A stretch of 64,000 bases of DNA, from contig CM043966.1 in the NCBI GenBank assembly GCA_014529385.2, forward strand, positions 41,483,537 to 41,547,536, written 5' to 3'. The notes beneath the pieces are model-generated. The model made no database searches, was not told the origin of the DNA, and worked only from the letters and a program-made list of their open reading frames with translations. Numbering within the stretch: position 1 is the first letter of the stretch; each line of letters starts with the position of its first letter. This DNA comes from Adiantum capillus-veneris. Taxonomy: Eukaryota; Streptophyta; Polypodiopsida; Polypodiales; Pteridaceae. The position numbers and the translations under genes were made by a program. Below are positions 1 through 12,475 of this stretch, in pieces.

Positions 1-540
1 CTTGAGCTAGAGACGTCAGATTTCAGTGTTTTAAAGAGCGACGTTCCGGACGCATCCGTGGGCTTAAAAAGTGCTATATCTTAATCCTAGGGCCTCATAA
101 GGTCAAAACCAAGCGAATAGAGGTCCCAGAGACCCCTCAAGCGCCCCTATTCGCTTGGTTCTGACTCCATCATAGTCTTAAATAGTACCTATCAATCACT
201 ATCAAGTACAATCTGTTCGCATTTAAATTGCAGTTACTGCATAAAAAGGTAATTGATACCTGTGCCTCTATTCCGTGGCATTATTTTTGTATTTTGAAAA
301 CAACTCTTATGTGTTTTCTCTCATCGCACATCACATCACTCATTAAGATTCACAGACATGGAATTTTGTGTACACTTAAGTTGGGCTCTCGAAAAGCATT
401 TTGTACGAGCATGCATTTAAGTGATTGAGCAAACTTTTACGTATGTACTATGAGAAATAGAATTCCAAAAAAAAACTTTTGCATTTTTCATAATTACCTC
501 TCTCTATGCTGAGTTGGTGTTTCTTACAGGGCCCAAAATT
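1..540. other. No gene recognised
   Basis: AT-rich sequence. The short open frames here have no family resemblance and no splice context. I see nothing beyond a few short A and T runs. It probably belongs to the same repeat neighbourhood as the tandem array that follows. Confidence 0.4.
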
Positions 541-2372
541 GAGTCCAAGTTTCTCCTAATGGGAACATGGATCACGATGCATGTACCTCAAACACCATTT
601 TTGGTGAAAAGTGATCAGTGACATTGAGCTCTGATCAAGTTTGCTTGAAAGAAAAATTCAAAAATCACACCAGAATTGACTATTAGGATGAAAACAGCAA
701 AAACACGGATTCAAACACAAAATTGGGAAAATCTTGAGATTTTGGGATCCAAATTCAGAAAGGGGTGAGATTTGGCTTCTACAGGGCATAGAGAATTTGC
801 AGAACAAATTCATGAAAAAATGCTGCCAAACATGGATTGCGATCCATGTACCTTTTTGACATTTGGGCCTAATATTTGACAAGTATATTCCTGATAACTA
901 GTGGAACAACTTTGCCAAAAAGAAGCATGTCAAAAAATTGAAAAAAGTTGATCAAAATAGCCAAATATAGAAACTAGTCAAAAACCGCAGGACAGACATA
1001 AAAACTTGCTTTTAAATGACAAGAACTAGTCTAAATCCAAATTTTTTGATACCATAGCATCCAGTAAACATGCTGATTCTGATGGTACCAAGAAATGTCA
1101 GGTTGGCTTCCAAACATAAATCGCGATCCACGTACCTCATGAAAAAAAGTTAAAATTTTTTTGGTTGAGTTTTGAGCAGTAGGTAGCTAGTACCATTGGA
1201 ACAACTTTCCCAAAAGACCATATGCAAAAAAGTCATTGTCAAAAACTGTCACAGCAGATTGTACAAGTCATTTTTGGTTAGGAAAAAATTGTCCAAATTC
1301 AAAAAGATTTGTGGAGCAAGCTACAAACATCACAAGCTATTAGCACACCAAACTTTCAGATCCAAAAGTGGTGGAACATGGATCGCGATCCATGTATCCC
1401 TGATAATTTTTTGGACAGAAACCTTTCTAGCCTGTAGCAGAGACCACTGTGAACAAAAGTCCCCAAAGAAATTTTCTCAAAAAAGTTCAAAAAGTGGGTG
1501 GAAAGTGCTAAAAACAATTCAAGAGGAAAACCCTAAAATAGACCTGTGAATTGAATTTTATCAGACCTAAATAATTCCAAATTATACAAAAACCATGTAG
1601 TAGGGATTAGGAGACCAAGGACAAGCTGTGTGCTAAGTTTCAATGCAATCTGACACATGGTACACGGATCGCGATCCATGTTCCTTTGTCACAGACTGAT
1701 ACCATATTTGCACCATAGCTAGATGACATCACAAGGAGTCTAGTGGTCTTTTCAAAACTAAATTTGGATATCAAAAACCAAACCAAAATCCCAGAACTGC
1801 CAAGTACTCTCACAAAGTGCCAGAATTGACCTAACTTTGAATCCAGAGGTCCATTTTAAAAAAATTGATACCATGGGACCTACTAATCATGCTGAATTTG
1901 ATGGTACCAAGAGAAGTCAATTTGGGCTCTAAACATGGATCGCAATCCATGTACCCATGGTGACAGCTTCACCTAAAACTTTCCAGAGCAGTGGTGCATA
2001 CATAAGGAAACATATCGCCAACTTCAATTTTGGAAAAAAATCAGCAAATTTGGGTCAAAAGGGAGAAAAACATGTGGCAAACTAAAAACCACAATGCAGA
2101 CCTAGTATTGGGCATTTGACCTGTCAAAACAAGTCCAAATCCAAAAATATTTGAGATTTAGCTTGTGGACATAGTCAGGAATAAACTCCTAAGAGGACAA
2201 GTCCAGGTATGGTTGAACGTAGATCACAATCCATGTACCTCAACCTCAAAATTTGATGAAAATTGGTACATAGCCTACACATGACCTTGTCTACACACAG
2301 TAAAAATTTGAGAAAGTTTGGAGAATTTTTTTTTCTAGGGAACATGAATCGCGATCCATGTATCTCAGCATA
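541..2372. repeat. Tandem repeat, about 277-bp unit, with palindromic core
   Basis: A palindrome of the form CATGGATCGCGATCCATG (perfect at 1377-1394) recurs in diverged form near 565, 839, 1125, 1385, 1667, 1943, 2225 and 2352. Successive spacings are about 274, 286, 260, 282, 276, 282 and 127 bp. Neighbouring sequence also recurs: the stretch before the palindrome at 1045-1125 closely matches 1865-1945, three units away, so there may be a higher-order repeat of about 820 bp. No convincing coding potential. It is either a small satellite array or an internal repeat of the adjacent retroelement. Confidence 0.75.
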
Positions 2373-2599
2373 GTGGGGGTATCTGAATTTATGATCTTGT
2401 AGACATATTTGAATACATTCCAAGCACACATCAGAAAGGAATCCACTGGGATTCTCTCCAAGACGAGACAAGAGCACGAGAGATGTCTTCCCAAGAGACC
2501 ACAAATTGGTTAGAATGGTGACTGAACCACAATGATTAACACCATATCAAGTGGCTCAATGTGTTAAGACAAAGTACAGTGGGCCAGGGGATCCATATG

Positions 2600-3560
2600 C
2601 TCATCTCTCACTCTTGAAAAAAGTTTTTAGAGGTGAAAAGATTGCAGATTTCCATACTCAGTATAAAGGATTCCGGTTGACATTAGAAGGAACGGCTTTG
2701 CGTGGTTCCAACCACTAAACATAGATGAATTCCCAAACATAGCACAACTCTTACAAGATTTTGTAGAGAAGCTTTGCTTCGCTTCAAACAATACATAGAT
2801 AGATGTCCTATGAAACAACTACTGCAAGATGAGTGATTATCAGTTCTCTTCATAGAGGGCTTGAGGAACGAGACTCTAAAAAAGGACCTACATTTAAAAG
2901 GATGTACAACATTTGAGCAAGTCACTAGAGAAACTCTTTATCCAATTGACAATAGCAAGGCCTACGAAGAGGTGGCTGAAGATATAGACAACGCAACTAG
3001 TAGTGCCTCATCTCTGAAGAGCGAATCAACAACAAAGAGAGATGTTCAAACTCCTTGTGAGCCAATCATTGATCAAGTGGTCGAGGGGGCGATTAGAAGA
3101 ATAAAACAAAGCTACAAACAAAACGTGAATGCACGAAAACCTCAATTGAGGAGATGTAATACTTGTGGAGGGGATTATCCCACTCCATGGTGTAGCACTC
3201 AACCAAAGCCACAACAAATCCTAGGGAAACAAACGCATTTTTTGAACGACGGGAGAGTGATAATCAACTACGCTCAACCAATGCATGTGCCACAACCCAT
3301 GAAAAACCAGTACTCCATGGATGCAAATACGCTCATGTTCATAGCCAATCAAGAATATTGTTTGAAGAACATTCTTACCAGGCCAGAACAACCATTGGCT
3401 AGATCACCAACTGTGAAACAAGAAGGTTCATGCTATGAGCGTGGAGGTGACCATTGGACATGAAGTTGTCCAAAAAAGGGTCCACAAATAGAATTATTTG
3501 TATTTTGTGAACGTTGTGGGATAGACCATCTATGACAACACTGTGCTAAAAATCCAGACT
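2600..3560 (+). pseudogene. LTR-retrotransposon gag remnant with zinc knuckles
   Basis: From about 2627, read with frame changes, the translation has the classical retrotransposon gag signature (FRLTLEGTALRWF, then IDEFPNIAQLLQDF). It continues into an open frame at 2861-3463. That frame has a Cys-rich segment (RRCNTCGGDYPTPWC) and ends in a damaged CCHC knuckle (CYERGGDHW, second Cys replaced by Arg). A further knuckle-like motif (FCERCGIDHL, then HCAKNP) follows, broken by stops. Gag would package element RNA. Stops and frameshifts make it non-functional. Family: most like Ty3-type gag-pro. Confidence 0.65.
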
Positions 3561-3642
3561 ACAAAGGAAAAGCAACAATGAATGTTGCAGGCATGATTCC
3601 TTCCTCAAGCGGATCCGAGGTAGAGCTTGCAATACTTTAAAG

Positions 3643-5085
3643 GTGTTGACTCGAGCTCAAGCTCAAGAATCTGCTAAAAACACAATCGTTGTGGAGGAAC
3701 CCACATTGCCTCCTCAAACAGAAATCAAAAACATATCGGTGAGAACAGGAAGAAAATCATTGAAATCCACACGAAACAAAATGAAAGCGAAGAGGCTGCA
3801 TGAGAAATATGCTTTGGAAACTCAATTGAATCAAACAAGAGAGCAGCTTAGACAAGAGCAATAAAGGAAGAAAAACAAAAAGGGACCTAAAGAGTCAAAG
3901 ACTAACTCGGGAGGTTCAGTCTTGGTCGACAAAGTCTTTGAACCTTTAATGTGATCTTGAAAGCTTATGATGCTAGGTTAAAGACCAACCAAACCCAGGA
4001 GGATAGATGGCTAACGTACCCTCACCCGGGGTATGAAAAAGAGAGGTTGCAAATGTGCAAGGAGCTCATCCACAAGGCCCAAGCTCTTATGGAACCAGTT
4101 CCAGATGCTCCAAAAATGGAGGTGCTAATCCACAAACAAATACAAGAATTGGAAAGTCGTGGTATTGTAGAAAAAGAGGAAGAGCCAGGAGCTGAGGCAC
4201 CGTTAGATACAAGGGAAGTAGCCAATATGACAGATGGGGTGGGCTGACAAGCAGTAATGCCTATTCCGGAAGTAGAAGAACCGTCGCCACAATCCTTATG
4301 GGAATCAATCAAAAACTAAAAAGATGGTAGTGCTACTTTAAAGTCAACACCAATCCCTGAGATAAACATGGATCACAAATTTTTTCCAAGGGATATACGA
4401 TCTCTATACGGGGATGTCGGGTCTGTCGCATCTGAAGAGAGTAAACCATGCTCTCTAAAGACTTTGCCATCTTTCATAGAAGAACTCGAAACAAAAGTGG
4501 AGGTTAAAATGGTACCTTCTCAGTGGAAAGCCACACCAAAAATGATGGATACCAAGAGCTTGCACGAACTGATGTCTTCTTCTATACAATGCACACTTTA
4601 TCTCTTAGAGCTACTAAAAATTAGATCACATCTATGGGGCCAAATGGACAAAAACCTGGAAAACATGGGGTTGAAAATCCCATCACTTGACCAACTTGTA
4701 GACAAAAACATGCATGAAACATTGCCTAAGAATCCACAAACAAAGCCAATACCACTAAATAAGGTGGGTGACTACTATGAAGGAGAAGAAGAAAACACCA
4801 CCTTACCACTTGAGTATAAAGGAGTAAAGACGATTGCTATACTAGATAGTGGGGCAGGAATTGCCATTACAACCAAAGAGATATGGAAAAAATGGAGAAA
4901 TCCTGCTCTTACAAAAACTCGAATGAACTGCAATTAGTGGATGGATACGTGGAGAAACCAATAGGAATATTAGAAAAAATCATTGTATCCTCGTGTGGCA
5001 TAGAGTATGAGCATACCTTTGCCATAATGAACTCTGACAAGGGCAAGAACTTTGACATCATATTGGGGAGACCATTCATACGCTA
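3643..5085 (+). pseudogene. Retroelement gag-pro region with aspartic protease
   Basis: Several overlapping open frames form one degraded coding region. 3643-3864 encodes a basic, coiled-coil-like segment. 3951-4247 encodes a charged segment. 4368-4937 ends with the retropepsin motif ILDSGAG, followed after a frameshift by the flap/end motif ILGRPF near 5065. DSGA and ILGRPF are hallmarks of Ty3/Athila-type element proteases. No reverse transcriptase, RNase H or integrase is visible downstream before 8.5 kb, so this copy is deleted or was a non-autonomous gag-pro element. Confidence 0.6.
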
Positions 5086-8000
5086 GGTCAAAATGGTACA
5101 AGACTAAGGCTATGACTATATCTACCTGAGACACAAAGAGGTCACTACAAAAATTAGTGTCAAAGATCATAGTTATAGAGATGTAGAGCGAATACCAGGG
5201 AAAAAATTAAACTCCACATTGATTTTGAAAGAAAAGCGCATATTTGGATGTACGGAGCTCCTGAGAGTGTATGTATGAGGAAGGAGGATTGTATTCTTGA
5301 TCGACATGTGAGGACACACACTATATTCCAGAACCATTTCCAGAGGAGTTATTTGAACCCTTTGGATGGGATCAAATGCTGGCCACTCTTGATGTGTGTG
5401 TGAATGAGGCGACCCTCACTAAATTCTGTGATAAGGAAGGATATGATATAATTTCCTTGTTTACGATTAAGGTGTTGAAGGAAGCTAATGAAGATTGTGA
5501 GTATGAAAGTAGAAAAGTTGAGACAGATAGCTACATCGTGGACCATGGTGCCAAAGTGCTAATGAAGGAAGCAGAGCAACCATGAGAATATGTCATCATT
5601 CACATACCTAAAGAATCGACAAAAGCCATCTCAAAGAAGTCGAGTCCCAAAAAAGAGCAAATGAAAGCAGAAGAAGGGAAAAAAATTCTAAGTTCAACGT
5701 CAAATGTTCAACAAACGCAAGATCAAAAGAAGAACATGGATAAAGAAAAAAATCAACTGTCTCCTTTGATGATCAAATTCAACATATGCAGAGAAACATG
5801 ACTCAAAATCACATGTTTAGCTGTGATAGATCCTTAAGCGACAAAGAATCTAATGCCTTATGTTTTTGCTTTTGCCTTTTGTGGTAGTTCTTTCTTCTGG
5901 TTGAGTTGTTTGTCTTGCATTTATAGCTCGTCTTGCTCTTTGTAGAACTCCTTAGTTGAGGCGAGTAGATCCAAGCTGTTACTTTAGGCTTTTTGGCCCA
6001 AACATTAGCGTTTCCGTGGAAGTAGCCCTAAGCAGTGATTGACTCATTTGATGCTACCCACCTGTCACCTTTTGTTGTTGTGGTTGAGCTTGTGCTTCAT
6101 GTATCCATATTGGGTCTTTGACTTTGATGTGCCCTTTGGATACTAACACTTGGTTGATTCTCTTTGGCTTCTTCCTAATGCTTTGATGTGATGGAAAATT
6201 TGGTTGATAAACTTTTTGTTTTGGTTTCCATTGCATTGTCGATGGTGTGGCTCTTGATGTAGAGGCTTCGAGGGAAGTTTGATGGAGACTCCGTCAAAGG
6301 TAAAATCGTATTTCGAGGGTGATCTTCTTTAGAGTTTACCTTAGCTTTACCTTTTTCCGCGATGGTTGACAATGTCTTCTCCATATGGATTTGAGGTTCT
6401 TTAGAGGCTTCTGATGGTGATGTTGTTGAATCTTTTCCTTGTGGCTGAAAGAAGATTTTCCTCCTGCTTTCTGTCAGGATTAGACTCTCCTTGATGTGAT
6501 GGGAGTCATTTATGTGGAAAATATCCTTATACTCCCTGGTAATCAACCTGAGTACGGCCTCTGTCACTCCGAAGCTAGGAATTGTCGTTTTAGAACTTGT
6601 GTTCACCATGTCCTCTAGCTCATTAATTGGCGGCTTTCCCATCATTATCCATGTTCCATCGATCAAGGTGGGTTCCAAAATTGCTAGTAGAAACTCAATC
6701 ACAAAGAAGCCACACACATCAACAACTGCTTCTCATGGGAAATAACAAAAAAGCTAAATCAGCCCCATACAAGAGCTGAAGGACTTGTTTCAAAAAGCAC
6801 TGTGAACATACAACAAGCAAGTCAAGAGGAGCCAAAATTTAGGCCTACTTGACAAAATGGTGGCATCCAAAGACCTACTTAAAGAGGCCTAAACAAAGCA
6901 ATGTGAACATACAAATTTAGGCCTACTTGACAAAATGGTGGCATCCAAAGACCAACACAATTAAAGAGGCCTAAATTTTCAGAACTTATGGAATTGGGTT
7001 TCTAGCCTTGAGCAGGTAAGTCCAAGTCGCCATTAAAAATACATGGCATAAAAGTCAAAGTCGGACAGCTAAGCCACCAAATAAGCGAGGCGTTAGTCCC
7101 AAACCTTCATGTAACATTCTTTGTGCTCTAAGCATCTTCGTTATTCTAGGAAATGCTCAAGTTGGAAGAGTTGAGCATAATTACGTTGTGTTGCTCATGC
7201 TGGTATAGGTGAGTATAAGAGTCAAAGTCATTGTAGTATAGTGGTAAGTGAAGGAGGAAGTCCAAAGACACTTATGCACTCAGCACAGTGACGTATGAGT
7301 GGACAAGCTTCTACATCAAAAACCCTTCTTGGAAACGTGGAAGCTATTGATACATCCTTTGATGTCACATGTGCTACATTTGTTCCTTGAAGCACCCCTC
7401 AACTCCATCTCTTACACTACATGCTTTTGTTTGAAAAATCTCTTATGTGCATATAGAGTGTCCCATAATTGGAACTTGCATTAGACACTCTTCCTTTGTT
7501 TCTCCCAAGCATTCACCTTGCATGACAGGTACTTCAAGACAAAATGCTCAACTCCAATAAGAGCGTATACCAAAGGTACTTTTTTCCCACCGGATTTTTT
7601 CCTTTGGTCATCAAGGTTTTAAGACCCTAATCTAGAAACCCTCATCATCGACTTCTTGTATATATTTCTTCAACAACAACAATAAGGAAATGTCTACCCA
7701 AATCAATCAACAAGGACTTGGAGCAAAAATTGCAGGTCTCCATATGCGTATCAAGCTAATCTTTTATCTCCTCCAAGGTTGACAGCAATGCTCCATCAAA
7801 CAATGGCAAGTCAAAGAATGGCCTATAACAACAATCAATGAAAAATGCAGCAAGCAAGCTATCCACAACAACCATACCTAGCTCACATAATGCTTCAACA
7901 TTGGATACCTATTGTGGAAAACTAAAATTGCAGTGGACTTGAAAGCAAATCCATCATAAAGTCCATGCAACAAAGAGGATCAGTTTTACAAGCTCAAACA

Positions 8001-8094
8001 CATCAACTTCCATCTTTACGGCGGCTCAAATTGGCAACAAAGAGGCGAATGCACAACAAGAAGAAAAGTTGCCTTGACAATCAAATCTCAAATC
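5086..8094. other. Retroelement interior, no recognisable domain; 78-bp tandem duplication
   Basis: An open frame at 5376-5585 (+) and the lysine-rich stretch to about 5790 look like the tail of the gag-pro region. A 180-codon minus-strand frame at 6717-6175 is open but matches no family I know. At 6835-6975 a sequence beginning AAATTTAGGCCTACTTGAC is duplicated in tandem with a period of about 78 bp. No RT, RNase H or integrase motifs were seen in either strand. Confidence 0.4.
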
Positions 8095-8508
8095 ACGTGT
8101 CAACAACATGACAGCTATGCATCACTCAAGGAAGGGGGGAGCGTCATCAATCACAATGCACTTACCAAGATAAAGACCAATCTTGAAGACAAAGATTCAA
8201 CGATCAATGGCAAGACGAAGGGTGTCATACAAAGACAACGGACAAACATTGATAAGTTCAACAAAAAAGCTCCCAACAACAAAACATAAGGAGTTCTGTA
8301 GTGCTGAAGCTAGTGAAGCATTACAAGTCAATGACAAAGATAGAAACGTCAAAAGAACTCTTCACGGCAAATATGAATCACTCAAGGAAGGGGGGAGCGT
8401 CATCAACAACAAAGCACTTTCCAAGCCGAAGTCCAACCTTGAAGACAACCCTATGAGAAGACTGCACAAGGTCGTGTCAAGGGATGACACGATTTAGGAA
8501 GGGGGGAG
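8095..8508 (+). repeat. Repeated polypurine cassette ending in the PPT of an LTR
   Basis: AAGGAAGGGGGGAGCGTCATC occurs, in shorter matching form, near 8129 and 8385, each followed by similar sequence encoding a KEGGSVIN-like peptide. A third purine tract, AGGAAGGGGGGAG, ends at 8508 immediately before a TG that starts the LTR below. The last copy is the natural polypurine tract for plus-strand priming. The two upstream copies look like internal duplications of it. Confidence 0.5.
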
Positions 8509-8975
8509 TGTTTGAGGATAGATCGAATGGGCGCCCAATTGGTTGGACACGTAGCCGGACACCACATTTGTACTCTATTAGTTTTTCAAGCTAGTATAGT
8601 AATACTCTGTGCAAATCCTAATTATAGAGTAGTGGATCATTTTCCTGATTTGTAATGCTGTAATGATATTTGTAAAGGTCCGTGTGAGCCGAGCACAGGA
8701 CATTCAAAATACCCTAGGTATAAAGGTCAATAACCTTATTGTGTAAGGAGGCTTATCTTTAGAGGAGAAAGAAGCTCTAAAAATGTGCACTCGAGCTACA
8801 AAGTTGCTCAAACTTGTAATCAACTTTTCTAATGATTGGGTAATTAGTTTTCAATTTTGAAACTTGCATTGTGTTCCTCTCTGTTTGCTCATTCAAGTGT
8901 ACTAAGCATTGTCAGTTTTGCTGTGGTTTGTGACTACATATCTGTGAACTGTAATTGCAGTTTAGGACAAGGAAC
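8509..8975 (+). repeat. Putative 3' LTR of the gag-pro element
   Basis: Begins TGTTTGAGG directly after a polypurine tract and plausibly ends GGAACA, giving TGTT...AACA termini at about 467 bp. It is AT-rich and non-coding. No second copy was found in the window, so its ends are estimates. Confidence 0.4.
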
Positions 8976-9630
8976 AAGATAGAAATTCTATCTTACTTTC
9001 AAAGATGTTTTTTCTCACCTTATTTGTCTTTTTCTTACCCTTGATTGGTTTATGGCAGGATGTCTTAGAGCTTGATGAGTTAGCAGTGCGGACGACAAAC
9101 GGGTGGCCTTCAGACCACAAACCTCTCTTTCTTACTACATAGGAAAACTTCTTCATGGTGATGTTGCCATTATACACAACGAGTTTACTCTCAAAGGTCA
9201 TTTCATGATGTGGTCTTTGAAAGTTGTGAGCAAAATGCTGTGGTTGAGCACCATTTCCCAAACTGCTCATCTTCTCTTCCTAGTGCAAAGATCCCTAGCA
9301 TGCAATGCATTTGGCACTAGATTTCGTGGCAAGGTTCTTGCCGAGATAGGGATACACGCCTTTATTGGCTCAACTGACCCTAAGGCAATAGCACACTCCC
9401 TCCTAGTCGGGGAGTTGCCTTATGTGCAAGAAAGACGCCAATAAGATTATGGGCTCAAAAACATGATGTAGAATCCTTCTTTCAAAGTTCTAATGAAACA
9501 TATGCAATTGACTCTCTATCATGTACATTCTTTTCATTTATGTTTCAAACTTTTTAAAACGTCCTGAACTTGTGTTGTCAATTGGTAAGGGGTGTCTTTT
9601 TTTCTTTGCTAAACAACTCATTGTAATTGG
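8976..9630. other. No gene recognised
   Basis: Opposing open frames at 9103-9444 (+) and 9270-8962 (-) overlap each other and resemble nothing I can name. The rest is AT-rich. Probably further retroelement debris. Confidence 0.3.
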
Positions 9631-10041
9631 TGTTGCACCCAGGGGGCGACAGTTTACTGAGAAGATCTAGAGAGGCAATCCTAGAGATAGATTATGGATT
9701 TATTCACACCAGATTCTAGACAAATAGAGAAGCATCCACCATTGAGAATCTCACCTCAAACTCACACCCATGATAATCTCATTCATCGAGCATTGGAGCT
9801 AGGGAGATCGAGATGCCCACGGTTGAGGAGAGGAGCTTCACAACATCGACAGAGACTACAATAGAAAATTTGAGCGATACTTTCTTGAGATCCAAAGTAC
9901 AGATGAGGATGAATTCATAACCCATTGTATCTCTCTCTTGTATTGGGCACTCATTGTATCAGTGATCACACATACCCCACACAGTTCTAGCTAGTAACAC
10001 TTCTAGATTCAATTTAGTATCTCTTTTTTTGTACTCAGACA
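9631..10041 (+). repeat. Putative 5' LTR (Copia-type context)
   Basis: Sequence from about 9631 (TGTTGCACCC) to 10041 (ends CAGACA) sits directly before a primer-binding site. The 3' boundary is well supported by that site. The 5' boundary is a guess from the TG...CA rule. No coding region of the element is recognisable downstream. Confidence 0.4.
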
Positions 10042-10055
10042 TGGTATCAGATTCA
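10042..10055 (+). promoter_or_regulatory. tRNA primer-binding site
   Basis: TGGTATCAGATTC follows the LTR end. TGGTATCAGA is the complement of the 3' end of plant initiator Met-tRNA, the standard primer for Copia and many Ty3 elements. Confidence 0.6.
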
Positions 10056-10128
10056 CCGTTATGTACCAAATTGGTCTCATAGGTCATTTTGGCGTTCTGA
10101 AGACGTTAATATATCATTTCATTTCTCT

Positions 10129-10131
<3 letters not shown>

Positions 10132-10165
<34 letters not shown>
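10132..10165. repeat. (GT)n microsatellite
   Basis: About 17 GT units followed by an alternating CG/CA stretch. It lies just downstream of the primer-binding site. Confidence 0.95.
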
Positions 10166-10166
<1 letters not shown>

Positions 10167-10379
10167 ACGCGCGCACATGCGTGCATGTGCTGCATGTGCA
10201 CGTGTGTCTTGTTGTTGAAGAGCCGAATAGAGATGGGGTGAGGGGTCTGCATGAGCTCGAGATGGGGTGTGGGCCGCGAAAAGCTATGCAGTGTGTCGAG
10301 GGTTTGCGTGTGCCCGTTTGCTGTGGGAGTGAAAATGTCTCCTGGGACTAAATTTGGGGATTTTTTAAAAAGTTTTTAG

Positions 10380-10524
10380 CATCGCTTATACGACACCTTC
10401 CAATTTGCAAGTGTCGCTACAAGCGTCGCAAGGTGCGGCACTTTTATTTTTTTTTGGGACAAATCTTTAGAGCGACGCCCGTGAATTTTGCAAGCGTCCC
10501 TAGCTACAAAGCGCCCTTGTAGTG
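10380..10524 (-). mobile_element. Right terminus of a CACTA element (partial)
   Basis: Ends CTTGTAGTG at 10524, the complement of the canonical CACTACAAG terminal repeat. The preceding 140 bp holds repeated subterminal GCGTCGC / GCGACGC motifs, the same kind of motif as at both ends of the complete CACTA element at 41-54 kb. No matching left end preceded by CTG was found upstream, so this is a truncated or remnant end. Confidence 0.55.
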
Positions 10525-11037
10525 CTGACTAGAGTGGATAACGTAAAGATTGTACACCATTTGCACACACATTTTTTGCACAAAAACCTTTGCATTTTCA
10601 CAAACATATGCATCCACATTTTGCATTGGACACAAGGCTTATCATATCTGGCTTCATAAAAGAAAATTATGTACCAAGATCAGACACTACCTGAAACTGG
10701 CTAAGACCATCCTCACACACATTTGCACAAAAAAATATGTTTTGTATGCCATTTCGACATCAGCATCCATTTTGATTACGATGAGACATTTGGAGGGAAG
10801 GAACATCAACAACGACACTTTGCAGCCAACAGCGGCGACAAAGCTTAACACAAACTTTGAAGATTTGAGGACTTCACCTTCGACAAAAGACCCATTTGTA
10901 TTTTTATTTGACCTACCACCTAGCTGACAATTCTCTCGGGAGGATGTTTTGACTTTTAATCCTACACCCAGTTGACAATTCTTTGAGAAGGACAACTTTG
11001 TACTTTTGGGTGCGACTATATCACACACGGGGAGGCT
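10525..11037 (+). other. Retroelement 3' internal region, unassigned
   Basis: Open frames overlap on both strands (10550-10927 +, 11070-10687 -) with no recognisable family. The sequence leads into a purine tract (ACGGGGAGGCT) directly before an LTR, so it is most likely the 3' internal end of that LTR element. Confidence 0.35.
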
Positions 11038-11352
11038 TGTTGGGTGTGTGACACATTCGCACCACCACAAGTGAGAACCCTCTCTACATTGGAAGCCTTC
11101 TCACTTGACATCATCGATTATGTCATTAGATGCCCTCTCACATCTCTATAAAAGAAGCCCAAAGCTACACATTTTGTATCCACTTTGCACCCTATGCAGT
11201 AGCCATCACTTTGTACTCATTTGCAGCTTAATCAACTCATGATTTGGTACTTGTATTAGTATCAATTTCTCTCTAATCTCTTGTGTAATTAACTCTCTAA
11301 TCATATCATGAACGGTTCACTCACATTTCTGCCATATTCACCATTCCCAACA
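11038..11352 (+). repeat. Short LTR (315 bp), 3' copy
   Basis: Starts TGTTGGG and ends CCCAACA, perfect 7-bp inverted termini with TG...CA. A TATA-like CTATAAAAG lies near 11147 and a purine-rich tract precedes the left end. The flanking pentamers do not match, which fits a 3' LTR preceded by its polypurine tract rather than a solo LTR. Confidence 0.65.
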
Positions 11353-11579
11353 ACTTTTAGAGACAAGAATTTAGCAGGCATAACTATTTAGAAGCTCTTA
11401 TGACGATATGCCTTCGCCTGAAAGTTCGACACCCTGACTCAAGTGGATAATGTCATGGAAACCTATGAATCAACTAAGAAAACCAAGCTAGCTAGAGAAT
11501 ATGGATAAGGTATACATCTTGAGGTCCATATGCAAGAAGTTGACAGTGACCCAGACAGATAGACCCAAATTGTTTGGAG

Positions 11580-12100
11580 CACACCCTTATGAACGTTGCC
11601 TCATACAATGTAAAGGGGATTAATCACCCCTCAAATATGTACACCTTTAATAAGTGGCCATTATCATAGGATTTAGATATATTCTTTGTTCAAGAACACA
11701 AGTACAACTCATGAGCTTCACAGATGTTGCATTATCTTGGGTACAACTCCTTCTATGGAGGTAGGCTTGAGGAGCACTTAGAAGTCCTCACTTGCATCTA
11801 AACCTTCTTTAACCCTCAATAAATTATGGATCCTTCCTCGGGTCACTATATGGTGTTTCTCATAATCTCCCGCTTGGGAACTTCTCTCCCTGGTTAAAAA
11901 TTACGCTGATAACAATCCCAAAAATAGGGTTGTCATTTGTTGGCAATGGCTAGCAGCTCTTGACTTGTACCTGGTGTGCTTGGAGGGGATATTGATATGG
12001 TTTCCTAGCTACTTACATCTCAAGAATGTGTACGCGGAAGACTTACTTTGCCTTGGCTATGCTACCCCGTGGACACTTATGCAAATGAAACTATTCTACA
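11580..12100 (+). pseudogene. LINE (non-LTR retrotransposon) endonuclease fragment
   Basis: Near 11590 the translation reads NVASYNVKGINHP, then DIFFVQEHK, then GYNSFYGG. This is the AP-endonuclease start of plant LINE ORF2 (the ASxNVxGI and QEH motifs). A GGDIDMV stretch near 11975 fits the next conserved block (GGDFN). Several stops and frame changes occur and no reverse transcriptase follows, so this is a short dead fragment. Confidence 0.6.
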
Positions 12101-12346
12101 AAAAATAGTGCTAAGTTTATTACTATAGTAGGCAATGAGGGTGCGAATAAAAATATTTTTGTTTTTGTTTTTTTTGCATTGGGAGATGACATGACCATAC
12201 CACTCACGTGGCTTTGTAAAACATGGACGCCTCTGATTCTCTTCTAGCAAGGTAAGCCATGGGTCTAATGCGTGTCACCCAAGCCAAAAGCAGAGTACGC
12301 GCCAAGATTAAAGCGCGTCACCAAAAAGCAGAAATGTAAAGCTTAG

Positions 12347-12444
12347 TATAAAAGAAAGCACAAATGCAAAGAAAACCCCGTACATTAATCTCCAGAAGCG
12401 GCCGACGTGCGTAGTACTGTTGAAAAACCCTACACGTATAAAAG
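12347..12444 (+). promoter_or_regulatory. Two TATA boxes before the MED26-like gene
   Basis: TATAAAAG occurs at 12347-12354 and again at 12437-12444. The nearer box is only 32 bp before the ATG at 12476 and would give a 5' leader of a few bases. The farther box gives a leader of roughly 100 bp and looks more normal. Confidence 0.5.
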
Positions 12445-12475
12445 AGGATTTTGTGGCGCAGGAGGAATCTAAAAA

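Noticed and set aside
541-2504. CRISPR-like array from the evenly spaced palindromes
   Set aside because: Spacing is about 277 bp with related, not unique, spacers, in a eukaryotic context.
6175-6717. 180-codon minus-strand frame as a gene
   Set aside because: No homology, start context or splice signals, and it lies in degraded retroelement sequence; noted only in the gap entry.
9103-9444. 113-codon frame as a gene
   Set aside because: An opposing frame of similar length overlaps it, and composition and context look like repeat debris.
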